DNA of 64,000 nucleotides from Tetranychus cinnabarinus (Eukaryota; Arthropoda; Arachnida; Trombidiformes; Tetranychidae): contig WHVY01000006.1 of the NCBI GenBank assembly GCA_022266195.1, positions 5,022,001-5,086,000 on the forward strand. The letters run 5' to 3'. Below the pieces are notes generated by a model. The model searched no databases, was not told the origin of the DNA, and saw nothing but the letters and a program-made list of their open reading frames with translations. Position numbers and translations under genes: made by a program. Below, one piece after another: positions 1 to 9,541 of the stretch; the stretch's first letter is position 1, and the number at the start of each line of letters is the position of its first letter.

Positions 1-1045
1 AGTTGAATTTCTTACCGAGTTGAAATACAGAAGCAATAGTTCGATAGAAAATCGATCATTTTCTTGTGAAATCTTGTTCGATAACATGGAAAGATTCTCA
101 AAGTCGATGCTAAAGGCAATGAGTTTTGGAAAACGAAAAAAGCCAAAAATTGGAAATTCATATTTTGGATAAATTTCCGTTCTATTTGGCAAATTCGTTG
201 CATTTTTTCTGCTCGAAAAAAAGTCTTAAAAAATGAACAGTAAATGTTTATTCAGTAAATGTATTTACCTAGGAAAACTGGTGGTTTTAAATTCAGTTTA
301 TCATGAACTTTTTTTTTCTATTCTTGCTGCAACCATGAAAGAAAAATATTAATATTTGCTTTTCACATTATTGGCATATGAATGTGAATATCATGAAGAA
401 ACAAAAAACGGAATAAAAACTTTTGCTTCTTCTTTACCAAATCAAAGTAAATATTGTTCTCCAGGTTTCCCATTCATTCAATAGTATGGATTAATTTTAC
501 CTCCTTTTTGTTCATCAATCAATAAACCCTCAAGGCTATTCATGATTTTCTATTTTCATCAATTCCACCTTTTATCCAGATTCTAAAGTATCACTTTTCT
601 CTCTTTCTTCATGTTTACGAAAAGTATATCGATATTGGATTCACCTTTTTTAACCCAAAAAGTTCCAACCAGATTCAATTTACTTTTTTCAACTAAACTC
701 TAATGCTCTTAACTTTTCCCTTTACATTATAATCAGTTGAGCAAATGAAGGAAAAGTGAAGGAAAATTTCAAAACTTCAGAATTCCATTCTTTCCATGTA
801 ACTAAAGACTAAACTTGCTAATTAATGCATGAAATTATGGAAAACATGAAATGAAATTAATAGGATAATGAGAATAATAACCTTTTCTTTCTTCATTCCA
901 TTATGGTGAACTCATCAATTGTCTGGCATTTCATGTTTTCAAGTGATAACGATTTTGAAAGGAAACTTAAATTGAGTCAAATTTTGCAAGTTTTTAAATT
1001 CATTTTTGCTTTCAATTTTCTTTTGCTTTTTGATTGCTTTTACAG
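1..1045 (+). other. RIM upstream intron (no exon seen)
   Basis: I see no convincing exon here. The stretch is AT-rich and ends in a pyrimidine-rich run and a CAG acceptor at 1043-1045 that opens the first visible RIM exon. It is best read as the 3' part of an intron, with the N-terminal RIM exons (expected zinc finger and PDZ domain) lying left of the window. Confidence 0.6.
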
Positions 1046-4000
1046 TGAACGAAGAGGCGCTCTGATTCACCAACGTCGACGACTGAGTCAAGCTTTTAGC
1101 CAAAGTGGAAGTGACATTTATTCAAGTCCGCCGATATCACCTTCCTATCAAGGTAATCGATCAGGTCGCAAGTTACCTAGAACTCCTGAATCGGTTCAAC
1201 CGGTGGGTCAAGGGGAGATACTTATACAGACTTGGGTCGATTTGGAGCGAAGTGAGTTGGTGATAACAATTATATGTGCCAAAGGTTTAAACAACAAGAA
1301 GCCTTGCTTTGCTCGGGTTCGAATCATTCCAGAAATGTAAGTAATTTTCGATTTATTTTCTGCTCAAGTTTTGTCTTTCCATCTTCAGTTTTTTATCCTT
1401 TATCCAATCAGTCTACTGCATTGGATGCATTTTGATTTTCAACTTGAAATCCAATGTACATTCTTACATTGTTAGATTAAAACTATTTCGTCAGTGAAAC
1501 GATCGCAAATAGCTTCAATTTTCTTTCTTCCAAAGCTCGAAATGTCTCTGAGTTATTCGGATGCGAAAATTTGGATGAAAAATTATCGAAATTTGTGTTC
1601 TCTTTTCAAGTTAGATGGACATTGAAATTAAATGCTTTTCTTGTGATTACAGGGGCTTCAAAAGCTGTCAAACTGAACTGAGTAATGGACTTGAATGGAA
1701 CGAAACTGTTATTATTCAAAAATTTCCAATTGAAAAGGTATCAACTTCGTTAGATCTTTTATTACAAGAAAAATTACGAATTGAAATGTATTATATTATA
1801 ACTTTGATCAACTTTACTTTACTTGCATTTAGATTACTGAAATGGCTCTTGAAATTGGGATTTGGGAAACAATGGGAGATAAACCTGAGCTTCTTGGCGA
1901 AACTGTGATACCAATGGAAAGTGCCATTGCTCATAATACTGATTGGTGGCCTCTCTTGTTGCCTCAATATCTGTGCAACCTTGCTCGAAGCTCTTCTCTC
2001 GACACTTTAGGTAACAAAAGTCTTTTACTTTACAAGAGTTGAAACTAAAAATTACATTTTTCTTAACACTTTAACTTTACTTCTTTTACCAGCCGTTAAA
2101 GCATTGACAGACGGTTTCTCTTGCCTTTCCGAGTCTAAATCAGTGCCATCAAGTCGCCGTAATTCGGGTCGATCAGACATCATTGATCCACTTCGAGTAA
2201 TCAACAATTTAAACACGTCAGCATCTCATCTTCATTCATCCACATCAAACATCTCACCAAGCCGAACAATGAGCCTACGAATAGCTCGACCTTCAAGTGA
2301 AACCTTAGTCCATCACGGCCCAATCCCGGGTCAAACAAGTGCCAACCAATTAGTTGCTGGATCAGGTGGTATGGGCACACCGCCACCAAGCCTAACAGTC
2401 GAGCCTCCACCGTTGAGTCCAAGACGTAAAAGTGCTTCATGCATAGCATCGAGTAAAATGAATCGTTCCTTTAGCCTAAAGTCAAACCCAGATACAACCG
2501 GAGGTGAAAACATTCGCGTAGATTCCTCGGCTTCATCCAACTACCATCAATCAGTGACTACAAATTCCGATTCCGATTCAGAAGGTATTACCTCGGAAAG
2601 TGATTCAGTCAATACATCAACAATTTCCCAAATGGGCTGTGATTTAGGTAATGAAACTAACAAAGAAAAAAAAATTATCCCAAAACACAATCAAAATTCA
2701 TTAACTTTTCCCTTACTTTGAACCTCAATATTTCAATTGTCAACCAAAGTCACAATAAAAAAGCCTTTTGTTTTCCTTCTTTTCCCATCCAACTCCTGAG
2801 TATTTTAATGAATTTACATGAACTGGAAAAGAGGGTAAAAATGTTGCAGTTGATAGTAATTTGACTCATCAATAATGTTGAAACAACAAATAGGGAAAGG
2901 AAGAAAAAGATAATGAGAAGAAATAATTTTCTTCTTTTTTCTCTGAAAAATGATTCTCATTATATTCTGAAAACTGAGCAACTAATTTCAAAGTTTTCAG
3001 GAATATAATGCAATAATCAATTCACTTCTCAATACAGAGGATAAAAAGAGAGTAAACAAAGAAGCACGAGAAAAAATGGAATCAAGATGAGGATGAAAAG
3101 GGAGGAAAAAAAGTAAAGGTATGAAAGGCTAAGCCAGACTAAAGACTATCAAATTTGATAATAATGGGTTTTGTATAATAATATTAGCACAGTCAAAGTA
3201 CCATTTATTAATAGCAATTTGTTTTTGTTTTTTCCCATCGTTTCTCTTTCCACTAACTTTGTACTTTGTTTTGTTGTAAGTTCATCCATTTGCATACATT
3301 TATAGCAAGTTATGATAATGTTGGATGAAAGGCAATTCAAACTAGTTGAACATTTTTCCTGTTCACTCTTCTATTCTTGTTGCTCTTCTTGTTTTTGGAT
3401 TATTATTATGATGAAAACATTCCCTTCAAGTCAATTCTTGTGCTAATCATGAACCCTTTTTAGCTGGAAAGTCAATTAACTGATAAATGGAATTTTCATT
3501 TTTCTCCTTTCTCTTCTTTTCACCATCAAATGAATGTGCATTTTAACGATAATTTATCACTTTTCAACTGATCAACTTGATGGTTGATTAAGCCAAGAGT
3601 TTGTGACCTTTTATGGTTGAAGTTTTGCTCAGTTTGTCAACTACTTTTTATATCGAGTCTTCTGTTGACTGATTAATGGGAATGGCGTTAAGATTTATTT
3701 TGACTTTGAATGATTTGAGTTGAAGCGATGAAATTTTTCGAGCTTTAATTTTGCTTTTTGGCTTCTTCACAGGTTCCAATCTAATTGTTGGTGAAATTAA
3801 ACTTGGCTTTGTCATGACGAAAGGTTTACTAGAGATTGAAGTTATCGCTGCTCGTGGCCTTCCTACAACTCATTCAAAGCAACCTCCAGGTAACCTTGAC
3901 TTGACTCGATTTTCAAGAAAAATTTTTCAACATTTTCCTTTAGTTGTTGACTTAGAAGTCAAAAAGTATTTTGAGTATTCTAAGTGATGATTTCATCTAA

Positions 4001-4308
4001 TCTATTTTCTCATTTTCTGTTTGTTCAGATACATATGTTAAAACTTATCTCAAGGAAAGTAATCGTCACACAAATAAAAAGAAAACTCGAGTTGTCTATG
4101 GTTCTTGTGATCCTCAATATCGACAGACTTTAAAGTATGATGCTGCCCTGATTTACGGTCGATCGTTACTTGTGATGGTCTGGCAAAAGCATAAAGGATT
4201 TGAACACAATACTCCATTAGGGGCAGTTGATGTTAAAGTGAATTCCCTCGAGCTGCATAAACTGACCATTAGTTGGTTTAAACTTTACGCACTAAATCAT
4301 TCTCCATA
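1046..4308 (+). CDS. Rim: RIM (regulating synaptic membrane exocytosis) homologue, C-terminal exons with C2A and C2B
   Basis: Six exons join in frame: 1046-1336, 1653-1737, 1833-2010, 2093-2647, 3773-3889 and 4029-4308 (stop TAA 4306-4308). Every junction has GT-AG ends and matching phase. RIM proteins are presynaptic active-zone scaffolds that link Rab3 vesicles, Munc13, RIM-BP and calcium channels. The first three exons encode a divergent C2A domain (starting GEILIQTWVDLERSELVITI). The fourth is a Ser/Pro-rich linker of about 185 residues. The last two encode the C2B domain, with LIVGEIKLGFVMTKGLLEIE, a basic NKKKTRVV strand, DPQYRQTL and a final WFKLYAL, the pattern of RIM C2B. The Asp residues that bind calcium in synaptotagmin C2 domains are absent, as is usual for RIM. 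An RKLPRTP motif at 1167-1187 fits the RxLPxxP class bound by RIM-BP SH3 domains. The gene is partial because its 5' exons are outside the window. Confidence 0.88.
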
Positions 4309-5150
4309 AGTGGCATATTTTGTATTAAATTGTTTCGATCCACATTGAATCAAGTGTAAAAATGAAACTTTTAAAGTGTATAGAAATAAAAATATCAAAG
4401 CGTTGGCTATTCGTTACAAGTTATAAAGCCCAAAAAAACGTGGAAATTTTTGAATCATTCCGTTTGCAAAGTAACTCAACAGGTGATTCAGGTCAAATTT
4501 ACATGGACCAGCATTTAGATGACATCAAAAGGCACTTGGTAGCACAGCAAATTGACACTTATTTTGATTAATCTATTTCATCGGAGCTCTAACCCTAGCA
4601 TAATTAGTGCTAGGATAATTTACAATCAAGTGCACACGTAAATAATATCAACTATCGTCTTACTATTGGCTTTATTAAGGCACTGATTTTTGGTCAAAAT
4701 AAGATTATTATCAAACTATTATTAAATATTATTATTACTATTTTATTATCAAAATTGTTTATTTACTGTATTTGGAAAGACGATCATTCTTTGGACTCTT
4801 ATGGGTCATCCAAGATAGAATAAAGAAAATTTTAATTCCGAAAGATCTTCCGGCTAAGAGGCAGTTAAACTTTTCGATACAAACTGAACTTCAATACTTT
4901 TGGTTTAATAGTTCGATCCTGATGCTCAGCATTGGATACTGAAAACTTGAGAACGTAGCGCCATCTTTTGTTTGGATTGAAAGATACCAGGTAACAGCTA
5001 AAAACAAGAATAGGTTTATCCATGATTTGAAACAGCTAACAGTCAAAAATGTAACTGTTTTTATGTGCATGTTTATTTTACTTTAATAGCTTAATTTTAA
5101 TTGCTTTCACTTTGTCAAATTTGTGAGCCATACAAATAGAGTTAAGACAA
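4309..5150 (+). other. RIM 3' UTR and flank
   Basis: AATAAA at about 4385, some 75 bases after the RIM stop, is a plausible polyadenylation signal. An open frame at 4362-4571 ends in a short coding-like stretch (MDQHLDDIKRHLVAQQID). It follows a possible acceptor (CTCAACAG) and could be an alternative terminal exon or chance. A perfect stem CCTAGCA/TGCTAGG with a 7-base loop lies at 4594-4614. The rest is AT-rich and I see no gene in it. Confidence 0.4.
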
Positions 5151-5330
5151 GGAGAAAGACAATGAAGTGGGCTGGAGATAGCCAATATTTCCCATAAGCT
5201 AAGGTTACTGAGAGAGTAGTAAGAAAAAGGTATAGCGCAATTTTCCTTGGCGCTAACCGCGCTTTTTTCCTCTTTCTTTTTCTCTTTCTTTTTCTCTTTC
5301 TTTTTATTCTTTCTTTTCTCTTTCTTTTTT
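5150..5330. repeat. left arm of old, diverged inverted repeat
   Basis: The reverse complement of this stretch matches 9384-9515. The clearest part is about 55 bases running AGCGCGGTTAGCG..AAGGAA..TTGCGCTATACC..TTCTTACTACT, at roughly 80 percent by eye, followed by weaker matching toward GGCTA. The CTTT-rich part at 5265-5330 is a simple repeat mirrored by GAAA-rich DNA in the other arm. It looks like the terminal repeat of an older element into which the pogo-like transposon later inserted. No target duplication could be placed. Confidence 0.5.
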
Positions 5331-5439
5331 TAGCTTTTTGTACACGTTTATACTCATTGAACAAAATTGCATAATATTTTGCAATATTGAAAAATTTTTA
5401 TTAAGTGTTGGTAATGATTAAACAACAACAAGTTCAGAC

Positions 5440-5442
5440 TTA
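5440..5442. other. target-site duplication TTA, left
   Basis: TTA directly abuts CAAGGG, and the same TTA follows CCCTTG at the right end. The outer flanks AGAC and GTCT are symmetric. A one-mismatch extension of the inverted repeat is the alternative reading. Confidence 0.5.
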
Positions 5443-5892
5443 CAAGGGAACTATTTGACTTGACTCTCGCACTTTTTAATGAGACATACCTCAATCGATA
5501 GGGCCAAGCTTGCTGATGAACACCCTGGTGTCCTTTTTTCTGCAAAATTTGTGGTTCCTTAGATTTTTGGGGTTAAAGTTGGTGCACTATGATTATAATA
5601 ACATTTTGATTACGTAATTTTAAGCAACTGCGGTGGCGCAGTTGGTAAGAGAGTTGTAAGTGAAGAAAGGGTTATGGGTTCGATACCAGCTTTGGGCTTT
5701 TTTTGATTAAATGTTTTTTAATTGTTTTTTGATGTTTTTTGATGTTTTTTGACCATTATTTGGTGGTTTTTGACCATTTTTTGATGTTTTTTAATGATTT
5801 TTTTGATTTTTTGATGTTTTTTTGGGATTTTTTGATGGTTTTTTGAATTTTTTTTGGTTTTTTAAGCTTTTTTGTTGGATTTTTAGGGATAA
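5443..5892. repeat. left terminal inverted repeat of the pogo-like element
   Basis: It is repeated in inverse at 8061-8489. The outer part is unique sequence and the inner part is T-rich with repeated TTTTTTGATG units. It carries a Pol III A box, B box and T-run reading inward. It is much longer than the roughly 20-30 base repeats usual for pogo and Tigger elements. Confidence 0.85.
5634..5704 (+). promoter_or_regulatory. tRNA-like Pol III unit in left TIR (A box, B box, T7)
   Basis: A box TGGCGCAGTTGG is at 5634-5645, B box GGTTCGATACC at 5677-5687 (10 of 11 to GGTTCGANTCC), and a T7 terminator at 5698-5704. The box spacing of 43 bases is that of a tRNA. The D and T stems pair poorly, so this is not a functional tRNA gene. 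The predicted transcript is a short RNA of about 80 bases. Confidence 0.65.
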
Positions 5893-5962
5893 TGGATTGT
5901 ATTGTAGGATATATGAATTTAAATGAGTACTATCATCATAACAATTATTATAGTAATTATTA

Positions 5963-7585
5963 CTATTCGGATAAATGGAGATGAACTGTAGGATTAATCC
6001 AATGAAGAGGACAGAATATTTTGGAGCAGTTTGCATAAGAACATTTTGCGAAAACAACATCTGAACATCCTTCAAATGAACATTTTTCTAGACAATTAAC
6101 ATCGAAATTAACTCCTAGTACTGATGAGAATCCTGTCAACTCTTTTCCTACATCATAACCTGATGCTTTCCATGCATAATAAAGCATGTTATTATAAACT
6201 GGACTGCACAGTTGATTGTAAACAAAGGAATGCATTTTCATTATGAAAATACGGTCGTTAATTCGAATGATTGCTTCCTCACCGACCATTGATCTGATAG
6301 CGTCTTGATATCGTCTCACAAACAATTTATATTGTCGAAAAAAGTAGACATCTAACGGCTGACAATATTTCGTAGCTCCAGGTGGAATAGTTTGAATATT
6401 AAGTTGCTCGAAATTATCAAGTTTGTTCCTGAAAGAACTTCTATCTTTCTGACCTGTCCATGAATCCTGAATTAGCAATGTTTCACACTGGACAAGAGGA
6501 TTCAAGCATTGTTCTATCCAATATTCTAATGTGCCCTTTGTCATTTTACCGCTACTAGTGCATGTAACTACAATATTTACGGGCTTTTCACTTTCTACTC
6601 TTTGTTTTACTTGTGGACCAAATTTGCCATTCAGCTCTTGGAAGCAAATGAAAAGTTTTGGAGCTAAAGTTCCCGCATTAGAAATGAGAACTTGTATGGT
6701 GTAAGAATGAGTTAAAGAATTAACATTTCTTACAATAGCCAAAGTGTCTCTTTCACCTCTGTCTGACAATGTTCTTCCACTTATCAGTTCATAATTAAAA
6801 CCTGATTGATCAGTATTCCAAATATTGCAATCATTATATTCTTTCTTTAATACATTTATTTCCTGAGCAAACTTTTTAGCTGATTGCATGATTTTTTCCT
6901 CATTTTTTGCTGTTTTTTTAGTAACAAACTTTGTTATTTTACGAGAAGTAATTCTATGTCTTTCTTTGAAAGAATGTAGAAAACCTGGGCTGGCTAGGAA
7001 ACCAGAGACATTAGCCATTCTGGCCGCTTCCAATGCCCAAGATCTCAAGAGAAACTCATGAACTGGTAAAAGATTGTCTCGAGCGTAGCGATATTTAGAC
7101 CACAATAATGATTTAACTTCTTTCATCCTTGAATAATCATCACCTCCATTTTCAACATATTCTACAACTTTCTTCAAATTACGAGATGAATTATTGAGCT
7201 TAGGATATCGTTTAAATGTTGAACGAGCATTTGTTTTTTTATAATGTTCTGCAATATTTTTCATTGTCTCTTCTGAAAATTGCTGAGTAATTGGAATAGT
7301 GCTTTTCTTTTTAACTGGTGAAGGTTCATATTCGGACTCTTCTGAGCTTGATTCTTCCAGTCCTTCTCCCTCTTCATCTTCTACTTCTTCATCGGAATCT
7401 CCATTTTCATTATCGTATAAATAATAGTCTTCATGGACCTCGAGAGCACCACGCATGTTATTCTCAAGCAAATCCCATAAAGTTCTAGCAAAGTTTTTTT
7501 CATCATCAGTTATGCTAGAAGGAGTATATCCTGCTGCAGTGCATTTAGATTTTAAAATAACTACAATATTCGCTGGATTAATCAT
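5963..7585 (-). CDS. pogo/Tigger-like transposase (CENP-B-type HTH plus DDE_1 domain)
   Basis: This 540-residue protein starts at MINPAN and reads without breaks. An acidic stretch lies at about residues 50-90. A Tc5/CENP-B-type helix-turn-helix lies at about 175-215 (FLLRSWALEAARM..FLHSFKERHRI). The DDE_1-like core has D259 in NTDQSGFNYEL, D374 in LLIQDSWTGQ and D412 in PPGATKYCQPLDVYFFRQ, with 37 residues between the last two, so it is a DDD triad. The C-terminus has a Cys/His cluster (C502, C507, C515, C520, C525, H528), probably zinc-binding. The protein would bind the TIRs and cut and paste the element. It is the only gene in the element and is flanked by both TIRs. All catalytic positions look intact, so activity is plausible. 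Confidence 0.85.
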   Translation of the reverse strand: MINPANIVVILKSKCTAAGYTPSSITDDEKNFARTLWDLLENNMRGALEVHEDYYLYDNENGDSDEEVEDEEGEGLEESSSEESEYEPSPVKKKSTIPITQQFSEETMKNIAEHYKKTNARSTFKRYPKLNNSSRNLKKVVEYVENGGDDYSRMKEVKSLLWSKYRYARDNLLPVHEFLLRSWALEAARMANVSGFLASPGFLHSFKERHRITSRKITKFVTKKTAKNEEKIMQSAKKFAQEINVLKKEYNDCNIWNTDQSGFNYELISGRTLSDRGERDTLAIVRNVNSLTHSYTIQVLISNAGTLAPKLFICFQELNGKFGPQVKQRVESEKPVNIVVTCTSSGKMTKGTLEYWIEQCLNPLVQCETLLIQDSWTGQKDRSSFRNKLDNFEQLNIQTIPPGATKYCQPLDVYFFRQYKLFVRRYQDAIRSMVGEEAIIRINDRIFIMKMHSFVYNQLCSPVYNNMLYYAWKASGYDVGKELTGFSSVLGVNFDVNCLEKCSFEGCSDVVFAKCSYANCSKIFCPLHWINPTVHLHLSE

Positions 7586-8060
7586 TTCAATAAGTTTGTG
7601 TTAAAATAAAAGTAGTGTAAATAACCAAAGAATGAGAATATCTTATAAGCAATATAAAGAAATATAAGAATATAAGAAATAAACAAAATCAATAAGAATA
7701 AAAACCTTACTTTAAATTTCCAAGGAAATACGAATGTAAATGAATATAATAATTGTTATAATGAAAGAAGTATTAGATAATTAAAAATCCAAATGGTAGA
7801 TAATGGATAAGAGGGTGTGGTGGTAAATGATGATGGGAAATGATGAACTGTAAGATGTATAAATGATTGATGAAAAAAGGAAAACACAAAGTACTTAAAA
7901 AGCAAAGAATTTGTGAAAAAATGGCCAAAAAACACAATAAAACAGTATAAAAAACAATAAAAACAATTCAAAATAAATGAAACAAATTAGCAGCGATAAG
8001 AAAAAATGGCGGAGGTCAGTTTGGTAAACATATGTTCAACATTGACCTTATTTAGCACAC
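7586..8060 (-). other. transposase 5' region between gene and right TIR
   Basis: This is the AT-rich region upstream of the minus-strand transposase start. It should hold its Pol II promoter, but no clear TATA or initiator stands out. Open frames here are low-complexity and not credible genes. Confidence 0.4.
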
Positions 8061-8489
8061 TTATCCCTAAAAATCCAACAAAAAAGCTTAAAAAACCAAA
8101 AAAAATTAAAAAAAACATCAAAAAATCAAAAAAATCATTAAAAAACATCAAAAAATGGTCAAAAACCACCAAATAATGGTCAAAAAACATCAAAAAACAT
8201 CAAAAAACAATTAAAAAACATTTAATCAAAAAAAGCCCAAAGCTGGTATCGAACCCATAACCCTTTCTTCACTTACAACTCTCTTACCAACTGCGCCACC
8301 GCAGTTGCTTAAAATTACGTAATCAAAATGTTATTATAATCATAGTGCACCAACTTTAACCCCAAAAATCTAAGGAACCACAAATTTTGCAGAAAAAAGG
8401 ACACCAGGGTGTTCATCAGCAAGCTTGGCCCTATCGATTGAGGTATGTCTCATTAAAAAGTGCGAGAGTCAAGTCAAATAGTTCCCTTG
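8061..8489. repeat. right terminal inverted repeat of the pogo-like element
   Basis: It is the inverse of 5443-5892, and about 20 bases shorter because of an indel in the T-rich inner part. It begins inside at TTATCCCTAAAAATCCAAC and ends at CCCTTG before TTA. Confidence 0.85.
8228..8298 (-). promoter_or_regulatory. tRNA-like Pol III unit in right TIR
   Basis: This is an exact inverse copy of the left unit. On the minus strand the A box is at 8298-8287, the B box at 8255-8245, and the T7 run at 8234-8228. It also points into the element, so the two units converge on the transposase gene. Confidence 0.65.
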
Positions 8490-8492
8490 TTA
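8490..8492. other. target-site duplication TTA, right
   Basis: The copy of TTA follows the right TIR end and is itself followed by GTCT, the mirror of AGAC on the left. Confidence 0.5.
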
Positions 8493-8716
8493 GTCTAGAT
8501 ACATTCTATATCGATTTTTATATTCAATTTCTTTCCACACTCACAATAGTTTTCAAATCGAAATTCTTTTTGTGGCTGGCCCAACGTGAAATCTAAGAGT
8601 TTTTCAAACTCGAAATCATTTAAATCATTATAAGTTTTTTGTTTAGGGTTTAGCCCAGTGTCATCCTGTATTTTAGCGATTTCTTCAATTAAATCAAATA
8701 TGTTATTGTTATTAAA

Positions 8717-9197
8717 TCAATATGTGTTCTCGTCCAATTGAGGATCCAGCCAATTGAATAATTCATCATTATCCGCAGGAATAACCAATTTCCCTTGGCC
8801 ATTTTCCTCACTATGAAGGGGTAATGAAGCTGGAGCTGAAGAAGTTGAAGGTGAAGATAAAGTTGGAGTTGATGCTGAAGATGTTGTCGACCGGTTGGAC
8901 AGAACCAGAAGTTGAAATTAAGAAAATTGATGATGCTGGTTCCAGTGAAGATGATGTTGAAGGGACAGAGGAAAGTGGTCGAGAAACTGATGATGGTGAA
9001 GAGGGAGATGAACCGGATTTTGAGGTAGGTGGATTGCAACAATCGTCTAAAAGTTTCCGAAACTCCTCATGAGAGCGGAGCACCACTTGTAGGGGTTTGC
9101 ATCCATACTTTCGAAACAATTTTTCTTCATTTTCTTTCATTTCTTTCATTTTTTGATTCAACTTGCGAATACTACGTAAATACTTAGGCATATTTAA
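8717..9197 (-). pseudogene. 3' block: coiled-coil and Ser-rich tail, one frameshift
   Basis: A TAG acceptor precedes base 9197 and the frame then runs through MPKYLRSIRKLNQKMKEMKE, a Lys/Glu-rich coiled-coil-like segment, and LQVVLRSHEEFRKLLDDCC into a Ser/Pro-rich region. Near 8890 the frame must shift by one base to continue through a Ser/Thr/Ala-rich stretch to an acidic end (DNDELFNWLDPQLDENTY, stop 8717-8719). The acidic C-terminus resembles a transcription-activation tail, but that is only an impression. The block lies inside the older inverted repeat, while the other exons lie outside it. Confidence 0.5.
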
Positions 9198-9383
9198 CTA
9201 TACAAAGTAAACTATTTGAGCGCAGAATGAAATTGAAAGATAATGATGGATTAATTGACACTGATTTTCTTTTCTTTGATCAATTTCTTAAATAGTGAAA
9301 TATTATCAATTAGATCATCTTCATTTTAATGAATTGAGAGATAAAATTCTCAATAACGATCATACTGTTGAGTTCAATTGTGA

Positions 9384-9515
9384 AAAAAAGAAAGAGAGAA
9401 AGAAAGAGAGAAAAAGCACGGTCAGCGTGAAGGAAGTTTGCGCTATACCGTGCTTTTTCTTACTACTGAGAGTTATACTTTGTTTACGGCCAAATTATGG
9501 CTACAATTTACATTC
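9384..9515. repeat. right arm of old inverted repeat, with internal hairpin
   Basis: It matches 5150-5330 in inverse. Inside it, AAAAGCACGGT (about 9411-9422) and ACCGTGCTTTT (about 9447-9458) form a near-perfect stem. The left arm has lost the GTGC needed for the same hairpin. Confidence 0.5.
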
Positions 9516-9541
9516 ATTTTAAATGAGTAAGATATAATCAA

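Larger units (their letters stand above)
5443..8489 (-). mobile_element. pogo/Tigger-like DNA transposon with long TIRs, apparently intact
   Basis: The element is 3047 bases long. Its terminal inverted repeats are about 450 and 429 bases and it has one intact minus-strand transposase gene. Both ends begin CAAGGGAACTATTTGACTTG. The repeats read as identical over roughly the outer 365 bases and then differ mainly by one indel of about 20 bases, which implies recent insertion or gene conversion. Directly flanking TTA (5440-5442 and 8490-8492) is the best target duplication; removing the element leaves a near-palindrome AGACTTAGTCT. The TIRs contain tRNA-like Pol III boxes and a run of TTTTTTGATG-like units. 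Intact repeats and gene suggest it may be autonomous. Confidence 0.82.

Noticed and set aside
5107..5364. 85-residue Lys/Arg-rich frame on the minus strand
   Set aside because: It is the translation of the CTTT simple repeat in the old inverted-repeat arm; the rest has no domain signs.
5627..5704. Genuine tRNA gene
   Set aside because: The A and B boxes and terminator are there, but the D, T and acceptor stems do not pair well enough for a tRNA.
8387..8596. Protein starting MQKKGHQGVHQQAWPYRL, also present at 5545 in inverse
   Set aside because: The shared frame is just the TIR read outward on both sides; no evidence of a gene.
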